A stretch of 64,000 nt of DNA. Origin: Mesorhizobium neociceri (lineage in GTDB: Bacteria; Pseudomonadota; Alphaproteobacteria; Rhizobiales; Rhizobiaceae). Positions 55,929 through 64,000 of this stretch are shown here, one piece after another. Numbering within the stretch: position 1 is the first letter of the stretch; the number at the start of each line of letters is the position of its first letter. The position numbers and the translations under genes were made by a program. A model generated the notes under the pieces. It was given only the letters and a program-made list of their open reading frames with translations. It did no database searches and had not been told where the DNA came from. Location: contig NZ_JACDTY010000003.1 in the NCBI RefSeq assembly GCF_013520985.1, positions 248,001-312,000 on the forward strand. The letters are read 5' to 3'.

Positions 55929-56989
55929 CCGCGCCCCGCAGACCGGCAGCTTTCCGCATCGAACCGGAGGCCGAACCGAAGCAGGCCCGCAGCCATGCCG
56001 AGCCGCCGCCTGCGCGCAAGCCGCGCGCCGTCGTTGTCCCGGCCGAGATCGATGTCTTCGAAGAACCCGACATCATCGCCGCCGAGCCGCCACCTGCGAC
56101 CGCGCCGCGCAAGCGCTCGCTGTTTGCCAGCCTGTTTTTCGGCGCGGTCGGCGTCCTGGTTTCGCTGGCCGTCGGCGTGTGGACCGACCGGCTCATTCGC
56201 GACCTGTTCGAGCGGGCGCAATGGCTGGGCTGGCTGGCGGCCGGAATGGCTGCAATCGCCGTGCTGGCGCTGGTGATCATACTGGTGCGCGAATTCCTGG
56301 CCATCGCCCGGCTTGCCGAGGTCGAAAAGCTGCAGAAGCGGGCTCTCGATGCCGTGGCGCGCGACGATCCGAAGGCTGCAAGGACCGTCGTCGACGAGCT
56401 CTCGGCCTTTGTCGCGGCCAAGCCCGAAACCGCGGCCGGCAGGCGCTCGCTCAGCCAATTGCGCGGCGAAATCATCGACGGCGGCAATCTGGTGCGGCTG
56501 GCCGAAACCGAGATTCTCGGGCCGCTCGACGCCAGGGCAAAGGTGATGATTCTTGAAGCGGCCAAGCGTGTATCGCTGGTGACCGCCGTCAGCCCCCGCG
56601 CTCTCGTAGATGTTGCCTATGTCGTGTTCGAGGCCGGACGTTTGATCCGCCGCCTGTCCGAGCTCTATGGCGGTCGGCCCGGCACGCTGGGCTTTTTCCG
56701 GCTGGCGCGCAGCGTTCTTGCCCATCTGGCGGTGACCGGCTCGATCGCCGTCGGCGACAGTTTTGTCCAGCAGATCGTCGGCCATGGCCTTGCCGCGCGG
56801 CTTTCAGCGAAACTCGGCGAGGGCGTTGTCAACGGCATGATGACGGCGCGCATCGGCATCGCTGCGATGGAGACGGCGCGGCCCCTGCCCTTCATTGCCG
56901 CCAGGCGGCCAGGCATGGGCGATTTCCTGTCGGCGCTGACCTCGTTTGCGACCAAAAAAGAGAGTGAAACACCCGCCTCGGCCAAGTGA
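55925..56989 (+). CDS. YcjF-type membrane protein (DUF697)
   Basis: 354 residues. A Pro/Ala-rich, charged N-terminus of about 60, then two membrane helices (RSLFASLFFGAVGVLVSLAVGVW; AAGMAAIAVLALVIILVREFLA) and a DUF697 domain (FEAGRLIRRLSELYGGRPGTLGFFRLARSVLAHLAVTGSIAVGDSF). Usual partner of YcjX, with which it overlaps in ATGA. Confidence 0.92.
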   Translation: MTAPRRPAAFRIEPEAEPKQARSHAEPPPARKPRAVVVPAEIDVFEEPDIIAAEPPPATAPRKRSLFASLFFGAVGVLVSLAVGVWTDRLIRDLFERAQWLGWLAAGMAAIAVLALVIILVREFLAIARLAEVEKLQKRALDAVARDDPKAARTVVDELSAFVAAKPETAAGRRSLSQLRGEIIDGGNLVRLAETEILGPLDARAKVMILEAAKRVSLVTAVSPRALVDVAYVVFEAGRLIRRLSELYGGRPGTLGFFRLARSVLAHLAVTGSIAVGDSFVQQIVGHGLAARLSAKLGEGVVNGMMTARIGIAAMETARPLPFIAARRPGMGDFLSALTSFATKKESETPASAK

Positions 56990-57071
56990 ACGTCCTCTCG
57001 CGGTCACCAAGCATTAACCAATCTTCTTCATGGTCGTCCAACAACAGCCTCCTTGTTGCCGGGTGTCGTCT

Positions 57072-57620
57072 ATGAAAAGCGTAATCTTGTCGTGCGTCCT
57101 GCCCATGGTCGCGCTTGCAGCACCTCTGGGCCTGGCCGGGAAAGCCTCTGCAGCCGAACCCGACAAGCAGTTTTTCAGCACCGTAGAAGGCAAATGGGTC
57201 GGCCCGGGCGAGATCGTCGCCGGCAAGTACAAGGGCACGAAATTCACCTGCAGCTTCGACGGCTCGACGCCTGACAACAAGACGGGCATGTCGCTCGACG
57301 GCGACTGCCGGGTCGGTGTGTTCACCCAGAAAATGTCGGCGACCGTCGAGCGCAAGGGACGCGACTACAAGGGCAACTTCATGGGCGGCGCCGCGGGTTC
57401 GGGCCTCGACATCATCGGCGGCAATGTCGTCGATCCCCGCAAAGTGGTCTTCACCATCAACCGCAACCAGTTGCGCGGCGTCATGCAGGCCCGCATTCCC
57501 GACGATAATTCGATGACGGTGACCATCGCCGTGCGCGTCGATCAGCAGCTGGTGCCGGTCATCGGCATGAGTCTCAAGCGCGTCGATGCCGTCGAAGTCG
57601 GCTCCATCGCGAAGAACTGA
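57072..57620 (+). CDS. Exported hypothetical protein
   Basis: 182 residues. Signal MKSVILSCVLPMVALAAPLGLAGKASA, cut before AEPDKQ. The body is beta-rich (VEGKWVGPGEIVAGKYKGTKFTCSFDG ... CRVGVFTQKMSATVERKGRDYKGNFMGGAAGSGLDIIGGNVVDPRKVVF), with two Cys that may bond. It looks like a conserved rhizobial periplasmic protein; function unknown. Start ATG 57072, as earlier codons would precede the signal. Confidence 0.78.
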   Translation: MKSVILSCVLPMVALAAPLGLAGKASAAEPDKQFFSTVEGKWVGPGEIVAGKYKGTKFTCSFDGSTPDNKTGMSLDGDCRVGVFTQKMSATVERKGRDYKGNFMGGAAGSGLDIIGGNVVDPRKVVFTINRNQLRGVMQARIPDDNSMTVTIAVRVDQQLVPVIGMSLKRVDAVEVGSIAKN

Positions 57621-57641
57621 CTGTCGGCAACGCAAAGAAAA

Positions 57642-57670
57642 AAGGCGGCGGCTGCCCGAGCCACCGCCTT
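57642..57670. terminator. Bidirectional terminator
   Basis: AAGGCGG (57642-57648) pairs with CCGCCTT (57664-57670), with an inner GGCT/AGCC stem. Leftward it ends in a T-run (TTTTTT), serving the lipoprotein gene; rightward it closes the exported-protein gene. Confidence 0.85.
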
Positions 57671-57691
57671 CTTCAATTCCCCGAACGAAAA

Positions 57692-57958
57692 TCAGCCCTT
57701 GATGGCTGCCGTCAGCTCGTCATAGGCCTTGCAGGCTTCGTCCAGCGTCGTAGCGCCCTGGTATTTGGTCGTCACCGCCTGCACCTTGGCCGTCAGGTCA
57801 GCCGCCTTGGACGGATCCTTGGTGATCGCCTCCTGCAGCGCGGCGGTCATTTCCTGCGCCTTCTTGGCCGCAATCTCCTGCGTGCATTCTGGCGCCTTGG
57901 AACAGGCAGATGCGGCAAGCATGGCGACACCCACGCCAACGAGCAAAAACTTCCTCAT
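57692..57958 (-). CDS. Small lipoprotein (DUF5339-like)
   Basis: 88 residues from ATG 57958 (57967 is an in-frame alternative with poorer spacing). Lipobox LAASAC with Cys19 (MRKFLLVGVGVAMLAASACSK), then a helical mature part (PECTQEIAAKKAQEMTAALQEAITKDPSKAADLTAKVQAV ... EACKAYDELTAAIK) with two Cys. It sits in the outer or inner membrane facing the periplasm. Function unknown. Ends at a good terminator. Confidence 0.8.
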   Translation of the reverse strand: MRKFLLVGVGVAMLAASACSKAPECTQEIAAKKAQEMTAALQEAITKDPSKAADLTAKVQAVTTKYQGATTLDEACKAYDELTAAIKG

Positions 57959-58132
57959 GTCAGTCATCTCCTCACAAAGGCAGAACTTGATCGTCGCTGC
58001 CTTCCAACGGCCGAAGCCGAGCGTCCCTTAGCCGCCGATTGCGGCAAAACGCAACGCGCGCACCGCATAAACTTGTGTAACGCGGCTGCAACATCGCGGC
58101 GGCCAGGCCGCCGGCGTGAGCGGGAGCAACGT

Positions 58133-59341
58133 TCAGCCGCGAGGCTGCAGCAGCCCCAGCAAAGCTGTCGATGCGGCAAGGACGGCGGTCAGAGTCAAGG
58201 GCGCCGTGGCGCCGTAGTTGTCCACGACATAACCGCCGACAACCGCGCCGATGGTGATGGCGACCTGGAAAGAGACGACCATCAGGCTGCCCGCCGCTTC
58301 CAGCGCGTCGGGTGCCGCACGCGACAGATTGGTCGGCAGCACAACCGGCCCCATGCCGAAGGCCAAGCCCCAAAGCGTTACGAACGCGAAGGCAGCGCCG
58401 ATGTGCACGCCCCAAAGCACCAATGCCAGCGCCGCAAACGCCATCAAGACGGCGGTCACCACGAGAGCTATGCGGATATTGGCGTCGGCCAAGCGGCCGC
58501 CGGCAATATTGCCGACCACAGCGGCGATGCCAAATCCGAGCAGAGCCAGGGCAATCGGCCCGGTTGCAAGCAGCGTCACGTGTTCGAGGAAGGGACGCAC
58601 ATAGACAGAGCCAGCGAAATGCCCGGTCATCAGCAAGACAATGGCCAGCATGCCGAGTTGAATGCCGCGCCGCCGTGTCAGCCGAAATACGTCTGCAAGG
58701 CTATTGCTAGCGGTTGCAGGCAAGGTCGGCAGGCTGAGAAACTGCAGCAGCATGGCAACCACGGCCAGCCCCGCTGTCATGGCCATGGCGCTGCGCCATC
58801 CGAGCCAATCGCTGATCAGTGCACCCATCGACGGCGCGGCAATGGTGGCGAGCGAGACGCCGAGGGTGACGATAGCCATGCCTCGACCTGTCGCATTGGC
58901 GCCGACCAGCCTTGCTACGACGGCAACCGAAAGCGCCCAGAAAGCGCTGAGAGCGATCCCCAGCCCGGCCCGGCCTAGCAACAGCAGCCAGAAGTTGGGC
59001 GCCAGCGCTGCAAGAATATTGGAGGTGACCGCCAGGGCCATGAGGCCAACCAGCACCGTCTTGCGGTTCAATCGGCCGATGAGAACATTGCTCAGCATGG
59101 CCGTCACGGCGCCGACCGAAGCGGTGGCGGTGACGACCTGTCCGGCCGTTCCCTCGCTGATGCCGAGATCGCGCGCCATTGGTGTCAACAGACCTGCCGG
59201 CAAAAATTCGGCTGACACCAGCGCAAAGCTGGTGGCCGCCAATGAAATGACCGCGAACCAGGTGGCTGCGCTCCACGCGGCTGAAGCATCGGCGTCAAGG
59301 CCAATCGCGGCGTCTTCAAGCTGTAATGTTGTGTCAGTCAC
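58133..59341 (-). CDS. MFS transporter (DHA1-type)
   Basis: 402 residues, twelve membrane helices. Family marks: EFLPAGLLTPMARDLGISEGTAGQVVTATASVGAV, IGRLNRKTVLVGLMALAVTSNILAA, LVGANATGRGMAIVTLGVSLATIAAPSMGALISDWLGWRSAM. It resembles sugar- or drug-efflux proteins of the AraJ/YdhP branch. Probably controlled by the AraC gene next to it, which is read in the same direction 60 bases upstream. Confidence 0.92.
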   Translation of the reverse strand: MTDTTLQLEDAAIGLDADASAAWSAATWFAVISLAATSFALVSAEFLPAGLLTPMARDLGISEGTAGQVVTATASVGAVTAMLSNVLIGRLNRKTVLVGLMALAVTSNILAALAPNFWLLLLGRAGLGIALSAFWALSVAVVARLVGANATGRGMAIVTLGVSLATIAAPSMGALISDWLGWRSAMAMTAGLAVVAMLLQFLSLPTLPATASNSLADVFRLTRRRGIQLGMLAIVLLMTGHFAGSVYVRPFLEHVTLLATGPIALALLGFGIAAVVGNIAGGRLADANIRIALVVTAVLMAFAALALVLWGVHIGAAFAFVTLWGLAFGMGPVVLPTNLSRAAPDALEAAGSLMVVSFQVAITIGAVVGGYVVDNYGATAPLTLTAVLAASTALLGLLQPRG

Positions 59342-59400
59342 GGAAGGATCTCCAAAGTTTGGAGATCTTCATAGCCGAGTCCTGTCGGATGATATGTATC

Positions 59401-60390
59401 TTAAAATCCGAAATTCATATCTATTCGTCCGGGAATTGTGCGGCGCACAACGCCGGGCGAGACATTGGTGATGCGCTTGAACGCGCGAGCGAAGGATGCC
59501 TCGGAATCATAGCCCAAACGGGTAGCCACCTCGGCAACCGACAAGCCGTTTTGTCCCAGCAATTCGCGGGCAAGCTGCATGCGCAGGCGGGCGAGATAGC
59601 GCGCAGCACCCTCCCCCAAGACAGCGCTGAAGCGCTCGGCGAAAATCGAGCGCGATTGGCCTGCCACGCCGGCGAGGCTTCCCAGCGTCCAGTTGTGGCC
59701 GGGGTCCCTGTGCATGGCTGCCAGGGCGCGGCCAATATGGGGGTCGCGGATGGCTGCGAGCCAACCGGTGGTCGACGCTCCATTGCAATTGACCCAGCAG
59801 CGGATAAGCCGGGCCGTCAGCAAGTCCGCCATACGCGACAGAATCGTGGCGCTGCCCATCTGCGGTTGCGCGGCCTCCGCCGTCATGGCCGCCAGCAAAG
59901 GGCCGACGACCGGGTCATTGCCGGCCACGTCGCAACCCTTGATGATAGGCGGCATCAACGTGATCAATGGGTTGAGCGCACAGGAGCCCAGGGCCATGGA
60001 GCCGCAGAAAAGGGTGCTTGTCGCGCCCGTTCCTTCCCGCACCACTTCGCAGACGTTGCCTCCCAACTTGATCACCTGGCAACCCTCGAGCGAGTCGCCG
60101 GCAACATCCGGCGCACTCGCCAGCCGATGGGCGGTGCCTTGCGGCAGCAGCACCAGATCGCCGTCGCGCAACTCCTGCCAGCCTTGGGCTTCGGTATGAA
60201 TCCAACATGGACCCTGGCCGACAAAGTGAAACCGAAGCAGCGGTTGTTGCGGAAAATCTATGCTCCATGGATGTCGGAGCTCGCAGCGGCCATAGTTGAC
60301 ACCACTCAAGCGAAAGTCCTGCAGAACTTCGCTGAGCGCATCCATCGGGATGTGTGGTGGCGACGACGGGCGGGACGAATAGTCAGGCAT
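59401..60390 (-). CDS. AraC-family regulator with cupin effector domain
   Basis: 329 residues from ATG 60390. The N-terminal cupin_6 part reads LRFHFVGQGPCWIHTEAQGWQELRDGDLVLLPQGTAHRLAS; the DNA-binding end has two helix-turn-helices (LAGVAGQSRSIFAERFSAVLGEGAARYLARLRMQLA and VAEVATRLGYDSEASFARAFKRITNVSPGVVRR). Such regulators control adjacent efflux genes, here the MFS gene. The exact start is uncertain (60444 also open). Confidence 0.9.
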   Translation of the reverse strand: MPDYSSRPSSPPHIPMDALSEVLQDFRLSGVNYGRCELRHPWSIDFPQQPLLRFHFVGQGPCWIHTEAQGWQELRDGDLVLLPQGTAHRLASAPDVAGDSLEGCQVIKLGGNVCEVVREGTGATSTLFCGSMALGSCALNPLITLMPPIIKGCDVAGNDPVVGPLLAAMTAEAAQPQMGSATILSRMADLLTARLIRCWVNCNGASTTGWLAAIRDPHIGRALAAMHRDPGHNWTLGSLAGVAGQSRSIFAERFSAVLGEGAARYLARLRMQLARELLGQNGLSVAEVATRLGYDSEASFARAFKRITNVSPGVVRRTIPGRIDMNFGF

Positions 60391-60551
60391 ACAGCTGGTA
60401 TAGATGCCGAACGTCCGGCGGGCAAGCGCGGACCGTTGTTCCATCGAGGGAATCGCTGCGACGGCACCCTACCCGTCTTGGCAGGCTTCTCGCCCTTGCC
60501 TCCCGCTCCCAGTGCATGCAAGGAGTGCTGCGAGACAGAGGGACAAGAGGC

Positions 60552-62414
60552 ATGGCAGCGGAAGCATCGGGCAGCGATCTCATTCAGGTGGTGGCGCTGC
60601 TTGCCGCAGGCGTCGTCGCCGTTCCGATCTTCAAACGCATGGGCCTGGGCTCGATCCTCGGCTATCTCGCCGCCGGCGTGGTCATCGGCCCGTTCGGTAT
60701 TGGCATTTTTTCCGAATCGGAAGCCATCCTGCATGTCGCCGAACTCGGCGTCGTCATGTTCCTGTTCATCATCGGGCTGGAGATGCAGCCGTCGCGGCTG
60801 TGGGGCCTGCGCCGCGAGATTTTTGGCCTTGGCGCGCTGCAGGTTGGCGTCTGTGCACTGCTGCTCACCGGTGTTGGTCTCGCCGGCGGCTTTCCGATCG
60901 CGCAGTCCTTCGTTGCCGGCGCCGGCTTCGTGCTGACCTCGACGGCGATTGTCATGCAGCTGCTGGAAGAGCGCGGCGAGATGGCCTCGCCCAAGGGCCA
61001 GCGTATCGTGTCCATCCTGCTGCTCGAGGATCTGGCAATCGTGCCGCTGCTGGCGCTGGTCGCATTCCTGGCGCCGGGCGGTGCCGAGATGACCCTGCAG
61101 CAACGACTGACCGAGGTCGGCATCGGCCTTGGCGCCATCGTCGGGCTGGTGGTGGCGGGTCGCTATCTGCTCAATCCGTTCTTCCGCATCCTGGCCGACG
61201 CCAAGGCGCGCGAGGTGATGACGGCGGCGGCACTTCTGGTTGTGCTGGGGTCGGCGCTGGTCATGCAGCTCTCCGGCCTGTCGATGGCGATGGGCGCCTT
61301 CCTCGCCGGCGTGCTCCTGTCCGAATCGACCTTCCGCCATCAGCTGGAAGCCGACATCGAGCCGTTTCGCGGCATCCTGCTTGGCCTGTTCTTCCTCGCT
61401 GTCGGCATGTCGCTCGACCTGCATGTGGTGGTCGACAACTGGCGGCTGATCGCCATCTATGTCGTCGCCTACATGGTGATGAAGGCGCTCGGCATCTATC
61501 TCGTCGCCCGCATGCTGAAGAGCGGCCACCGCGAAGCGCTGGAGCGCGCTGTGTTCATGGCACAGGGCGGCGAATTCGCTTTCGTGCTTTATTCCGCGGC
61601 GGCGGCCGTCGGCATCATCGACAGCCGGGCCAACGCCACGCTGACCGCGATCATCATCATCTCCATGGTGCTGACGCCGCTGGCCATCATCGTGCTCAAA
61701 TATCTGACGCCGCGCGACGAGCAGTCGCTTGAAGGTGTCGACGTCGCTGAAGGCCTGACCGGCAGTGTTCTGGTCATCGGCTTCGGCCGCTTCGGCCAGA
61801 TCGCCAGCCAGCCGCTTTTGTTGCGCGGCATCGACGTGTCGATCATCGACAATGACGTCGAAATGATCCAGGCGGCCGCCGATTTCGGCTTCAAGGTCTA
61901 CTATGGCGACGGCACGCGGCTCGACATTTTGCGCGCCGCCGGTGCCGGGAGAGCACGCGCGGTGCTGATCTGCGTCGACAAGGCGGACGCTGCCGTTCGC
62001 ATCGCCGAACTGATCAAGGCGGAGTTCCCGCTGCTGACCGTCCTGGCGCGCGCCTACGATCGCGGCACCGCGCTGTCGCTCATCCGCGTCGGAGTGGATT
62101 TCCAGCTGCGCGAAACCTTCGAATCGGCTCTCGTCTTCGGCGGCTCGGCGCTTGAAGCGCTTGGCGTCGAACCGGAAGACGTCGCCGACGTCATCGAGGA
62201 TGTTCGGCGCCGCGACAACGACCGCTTCGAGACGCAGCTGGCGGAAGGCATACGGGCTGGCCGGCGCTTCCTAAGGGGCAATATCGGCACGCCGATTCCG
62301 ACGCCGCTCGCCCCGCCACGTCGACCCGGCCAGGCGCTGAATGAAGAAACCGCCGGTGTGTTGAACAAATCCGAGCCTGCCGATCAGGGGAATGCCGATG
62401 ACCGCATTGGATGA
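60552..62414 (+). CDS. CPA2-type potassium/proton antiporter (KefB/KefC-like)
   Basis: 620 residues. Membrane domain of about 390 with the cation-exchange helices (LTSTAIVMQLLEERGEM; ILLLEDLAIVPLLALVAFL), then a RCK/TrkA-N domain that binds NAD (GSVLVIGFGRFGQIASQPLLLRGIDVSIIDND ... KVYYGDGTRLDILRAAGA). The tail is short and Pro-rich. It moves potassium out and protons in, for pH and electrophile stress. ATG 60552 follows GGGACAAGAGG. Its end overlaps the DUF924 gene. Confidence 0.94.
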   Translation: MAAEASGSDLIQVVALLAAGVVAVPIFKRMGLGSILGYLAAGVVIGPFGIGIFSESEAILHVAELGVVMFLFIIGLEMQPSRLWGLRREIFGLGALQVGVCALLLTGVGLAGGFPIAQSFVAGAGFVLTSTAIVMQLLEERGEMASPKGQRIVSILLLEDLAIVPLLALVAFLAPGGAEMTLQQRLTEVGIGLGAIVGLVVAGRYLLNPFFRILADAKAREVMTAAALLVVLGSALVMQLSGLSMAMGAFLAGVLLSESTFRHQLEADIEPFRGILLGLFFLAVGMSLDLHVVVDNWRLIAIYVVAYMVMKALGIYLVARMLKSGHREALERAVFMAQGGEFAFVLYSAAAAVGIIDSRANATLTAIIIISMVLTPLAIIVLKYLTPRDEQSLEGVDVAEGLTGSVLVIGFGRFGQIASQPLLLRGIDVSIIDNDVEMIQAAADFGFKVYYGDGTRLDILRAAGAGRARAVLICVDKADAAVRIAELIKAEFPLLTVLARAYDRGTALSLIRVGVDFQLRETFESALVFGGSALEALGVEPEDVADVIEDVRRRDNDRFETQLAEGIRAGRRFLRGNIGTPIPTPLAPPRRPGQALNEETAGVLNKSEPADQGNADDRIG

Positions 62415-62946
62415 GCGCGCGCTTGCCGTCACCCGATTCTGGCGCGAGGCCGGCGAAGATGCGTGGTTCGAGAAGAACGATGCCTTTGACGCGGATTTTC
62501 GCAGCCGGTTTCTCGACCTGCACTTTGCTGCCGCACGGCGCGAGTGCGACGCCTGGTCGGAGCATGCCGAGGGTTCGCTGGCGCTGATGATCCTGCTCGA
62601 CCAGTTTCCGCGCAACTGCTTTCGCGGCAGCGGCCACATGTACGCCACCGATCCATTGGCAAGGCATTTTGCCGCCAGGGCGATTGCAGCCGGCCATGAC
62701 CTTGCACTGGAAGAAGACCTGCGCGTCTTCCTGTACCTGCCCTATGAGCACTCCGAGCTGCCCGCCGACCAGGACAGATCGGTCGAGCTCACCACTGCCA
62801 GGGCGCCGGACTATGTGAAATACGCGGTCGAGCATCGCGACATCGTCGAGCGTTTCGGGCGGTTCCCGCATCGGAACAAAATGCTTGGCCGCGAAACGAC
62901 TGCCGACGAACAGGTATTTCTCGATGGCGGAGGGTTTTCCGGCTAG
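62398..62946 (+). CDS. DUF924-family protein
   Basis: 182 residues, all-helical family of unknown role: VTRFWREAGEDAWFEKNDAFDADFRSRF, LALMILLDQFPRNCFRGSGHMYATDPLARHFA, FLYLPYEHSELPADQ and FGRFPHRNKMLGRETTADEQ. It overlaps the antiporter gene by 17 bases. ATG 62398 is preferred over 62392 because AGGGGA then has proper spacing. Its TAG and the folK TAG on the other strand share the bases CTAG. Confidence 0.92.
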   Translation: MTALDERALAVTRFWREAGEDAWFEKNDAFDADFRSRFLDLHFAAARRECDAWSEHAEGSLALMILLDQFPRNCFRGSGHMYATDPLARHFAARAIAAGHDLALEEDLRVFLYLPYEHSELPADQDRSVELTTARAPDYVKYAVEHRDIVERFGRFPHRNKMLGRETTADEQVFLDGGGFSG

Positions 62947-63455
62947 CCCAGCCACCAGTCGCGGCCGGAAGACAGCCGCTTTATGCCTGACGTATCGACG
63001 GCGCCGAGCCGCTCGGTGACGCTGCGGCCGCCCACCGCCAGTTCCGGCGCAATCTCGGCCAGTGGCGCCAGCACGAAGGCGCGCTCCAGCATCCTGGGAT
63101 GAGGTACCTCCAGCCCGGTCTCGTGGATGATGCGGTCGCCGAACACCAATATGTCGATGTCGATCAGGCGCGGCCCCCAGCGCTCCTCGCGCACCCGCTT
63201 CAGCTTGCGCTCGGCCTCGAGGCAGAGGTCGAGCAGCGCCCTTGGCGCCAGCACCGTCGAGATTTCGGCGGCGGCGTTGAGGAAATCCGGCTGGTCGAGC
63301 TTGCCCCAGGGTGGCGTGCGGTAGAGCGAGGAGACGGCGATGACGCGCGTGCTCTCGTCGGCATCGAGCAAGCGCAGCGCCGTGGCCATCGAGGCCGCCG
63401 GATCGCCGAGATTGCCGCCAAGGCTGAGATAGACCGTATTATTCGGGCCAGACAA
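62943..63455 (-). CDS. folK: Pyrophosphokinase for hydroxymethyl-dihydropterin
   Basis: 170 residues. FolK moves pyrophosphate from ATP to 6-hydroxymethyl-7,8-dihydropterin, in folate synthesis. Marks: VYLSLGGNLGDPAASMATALRLL, SSLYRTPPWGKLDQPDFLNAA, EERWGPRLIDIDILVFGD and VPHPRMLERAFVLAPLAEIAPEL. Overlaps folB by 17 bases in the folP-folB-folK operon. Confidence 0.97.
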   Translation of the reverse strand: MSGPNNTVYLSLGGNLGDPAASMATALRLLDADESTRVIAVSSLYRTPPWGKLDQPDFLNAAAEISTVLAPRALLDLCLEAERKLKRVREERWGPRLIDIDILVFGDRIIHETGLEVPHPRMLERAFVLAPLAEIAPELAVGGRSVTERLGAVDTSGIKRLSSGRDWWLG

Positions 63456-63798
63456 CGGTCACCTCGACATAATCGAGCACGCCGGGCACCGGCGCGTTCG
63501 GCTTGCGCACGGTGATCTCGGCCTTCCTGATCTGCGGAAACCGCGCCGTCAGCGCCTTCGCCACTTCGAGCGCCAGCGCCTCGATCAGGAAACGGCGATG
63601 TCCAGTGACGATCTTTTCAATCACCGTGAAGGCGATGCCGTAATTGACGGTGTCCTCAATGGAATCATCCTCCAGCGGACGGCTGGGCTCGACCGTCAAC
63701 TCGGCATCGACATAGAAACGCTGGCCAAGCGCCTCCTCCTCGTCCAGCACGCCGTGCCGGGCAAAGAAGGCGCAGTTCTTCATACGGATGACATACAT
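63439..63798 (-). CDS. folB: Dihydroneopterin aldolase
   Basis: 119 residues: MYVIRMKNCAFFARHGVLDEEEALGQRFYVDAELTVEP, DTVNYGIAFTVIEKIVTGHRRFLIEALALEVAKALT and VRKPNAPVPGVLDYVEVTVVW. It cleaves dihydroneopterin to hydroxymethyl-dihydropterin and glycolaldehyde. It starts 3 bases after the folP stop. Confidence 0.97.
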   Translation of the reverse strand: MYVIRMKNCAFFARHGVLDEEEALGQRFYVDAELTVEPSRPLEDDSIEDTVNYGIAFTVIEKIVTGHRRFLIEALALEVAKALTARFPQIRKAEITVRKPNAPVPGVLDYVEVTVVWPE

Positions 63799-63801
63799 TT
63801 C

Positions 63802-64000
63802 TTAGCGTCCTGGCTTTTCACGCGCCAGCATAGCATCGGCAACGGCCAGCGCGTCCACGTTGATTGCGACATCGTGGACGCGAAACAGATCGGCGCCCTT
63901 GAGCCTGAGGATAACGCTGGTGGCTGCCGTCCCTGCGCCGCGCTCAGCGGCGTCGCGGCCGGTTACGGTGCCGATGAAGCGTTTTCGCGATGTGCCGGCC
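63802..64000 (-). CDS. folP: Dihydropteroate synthase, C-terminal part (runs off right edge)
   Basis: The last about 65 residues are in the window: GTSRKRFIGTVTGRDAAERGAGTAATSVILRLKGADLFRVHDVAINVDALAVADAML, then a short basic end. SRKRFIG and FRVHDV are the pterin/phosphate-binding signatures of FolP, the sulfonamide target that joins pterin to p-aminobenzoate. The N-terminus lies beyond base 64000. Confidence 0.93.
   Translation of the reverse strand, partial: AGTSRKRFIGTVTGRDAAERGAGTAATSVILRLKGADLFRVHDVAINVDALAVADAMLAREKPGR

Overview
The window reads as a stretch of chromosome from a rhizobial alphaproteobacterium, most like Mesorhizobium or a close relative. This rests on high GC with strong third-position bias, CckA, alphaproteobacterial-type LexA boxes (GTTC-N7-GTTC), a urtABCDE urea transporter, typical rhizobial palindromic intergenic repeats, and the protein variants seen in GyrA, DksA and Tgt. 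No rRNA, tRNA, CRISPR array, transposase or prophage was recognised. Gene density is high, and most genes are ordinary core or metabolic genes.

Layout. 1-1.6 kb: glycerol-3-phosphate catabolism (glpD, cut by the left edge, and its repressor glpR). 1.7-3.5 kb: a small hypothetical gene and a PLP-dependent amino-acid decarboxylase. 3.8-5.0 kb: an AT-rich, probably acquired membrane protein with a degenerate CPBP protease core. 5.1-9.5 kb: an Anbu (proteasome-like) operon with transglutaminase, alpha-E and circularly permuted ATP-grasp genes, interrupted by a small S23-type four-helix-bundle gene bounded by inverted heptamer arrays. 9.7-15.8 kb: a lone Lrp ligand-binding domain, a DsbA-like protein, a secreted DUF4864 protein, the queuosine genes queA and tgt with a small protein between them, two cyclophilins and coaD. 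16-19 kb: a tiny membrane protein and gyrA. 19.3-24.7 kb: a SulP transporter coupled to a ParB-like protein, an AraC regulator, VOC, MarC and OsmC proteins, and a second heptamer array. 24.7-31.9 kb: a frameshifted DUF2306 gene, ssb and uvrA (each with a LexA box), a cupin, an ArsR-SRPBCC pair, a second clpP and a gene-poor stretch.

31.9-36.3 kb: an AT-rich FRG-domain gene with a possible HEPN RNase motif, then GNAT, DUF72, a small membrane protein, a diguanylate cyclase and a 58-residue protein. 36.6-42.6 kb: an inverted-repeat element and the urtABCDE operon, read leftward from a very good sigma-54 promoter. 42.9-47.5 kb: a secreted protein, a PhoX-like phosphatase, and a GMC dehydrogenase with its Tat-exported small subunit. 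47.6-53.6 kb: glyoxalase, RHH protein, deoD, cckA, a FliO-like protein and dksA. 53.9-57 kb: a SixA-like phosphatase and the ycjX-ycjF pair. 57-62.9 kb: exported small proteins, an MFS transporter with a divergent-style regulator neighbourhood, a KefB-type antiporter and a DUF924 protein. 62.9-64 kb: the folate genes folP (cut by the right edge), folB and folK.

The most unusual items are the S23 cassette with tandem-heptamer terminal inverted repeats inside the Anbu operon, the FRG plus RxxxxH protein, the CPBP-like protein that has lost its catalytic glutamates and carries a beta-sandwich domain, a Tgt lacking three of its four zinc ligands, and several repeats that sit exactly on stop codons of neighbouring genes. 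Protein family names come from motifs read by eye; no database search was possible.
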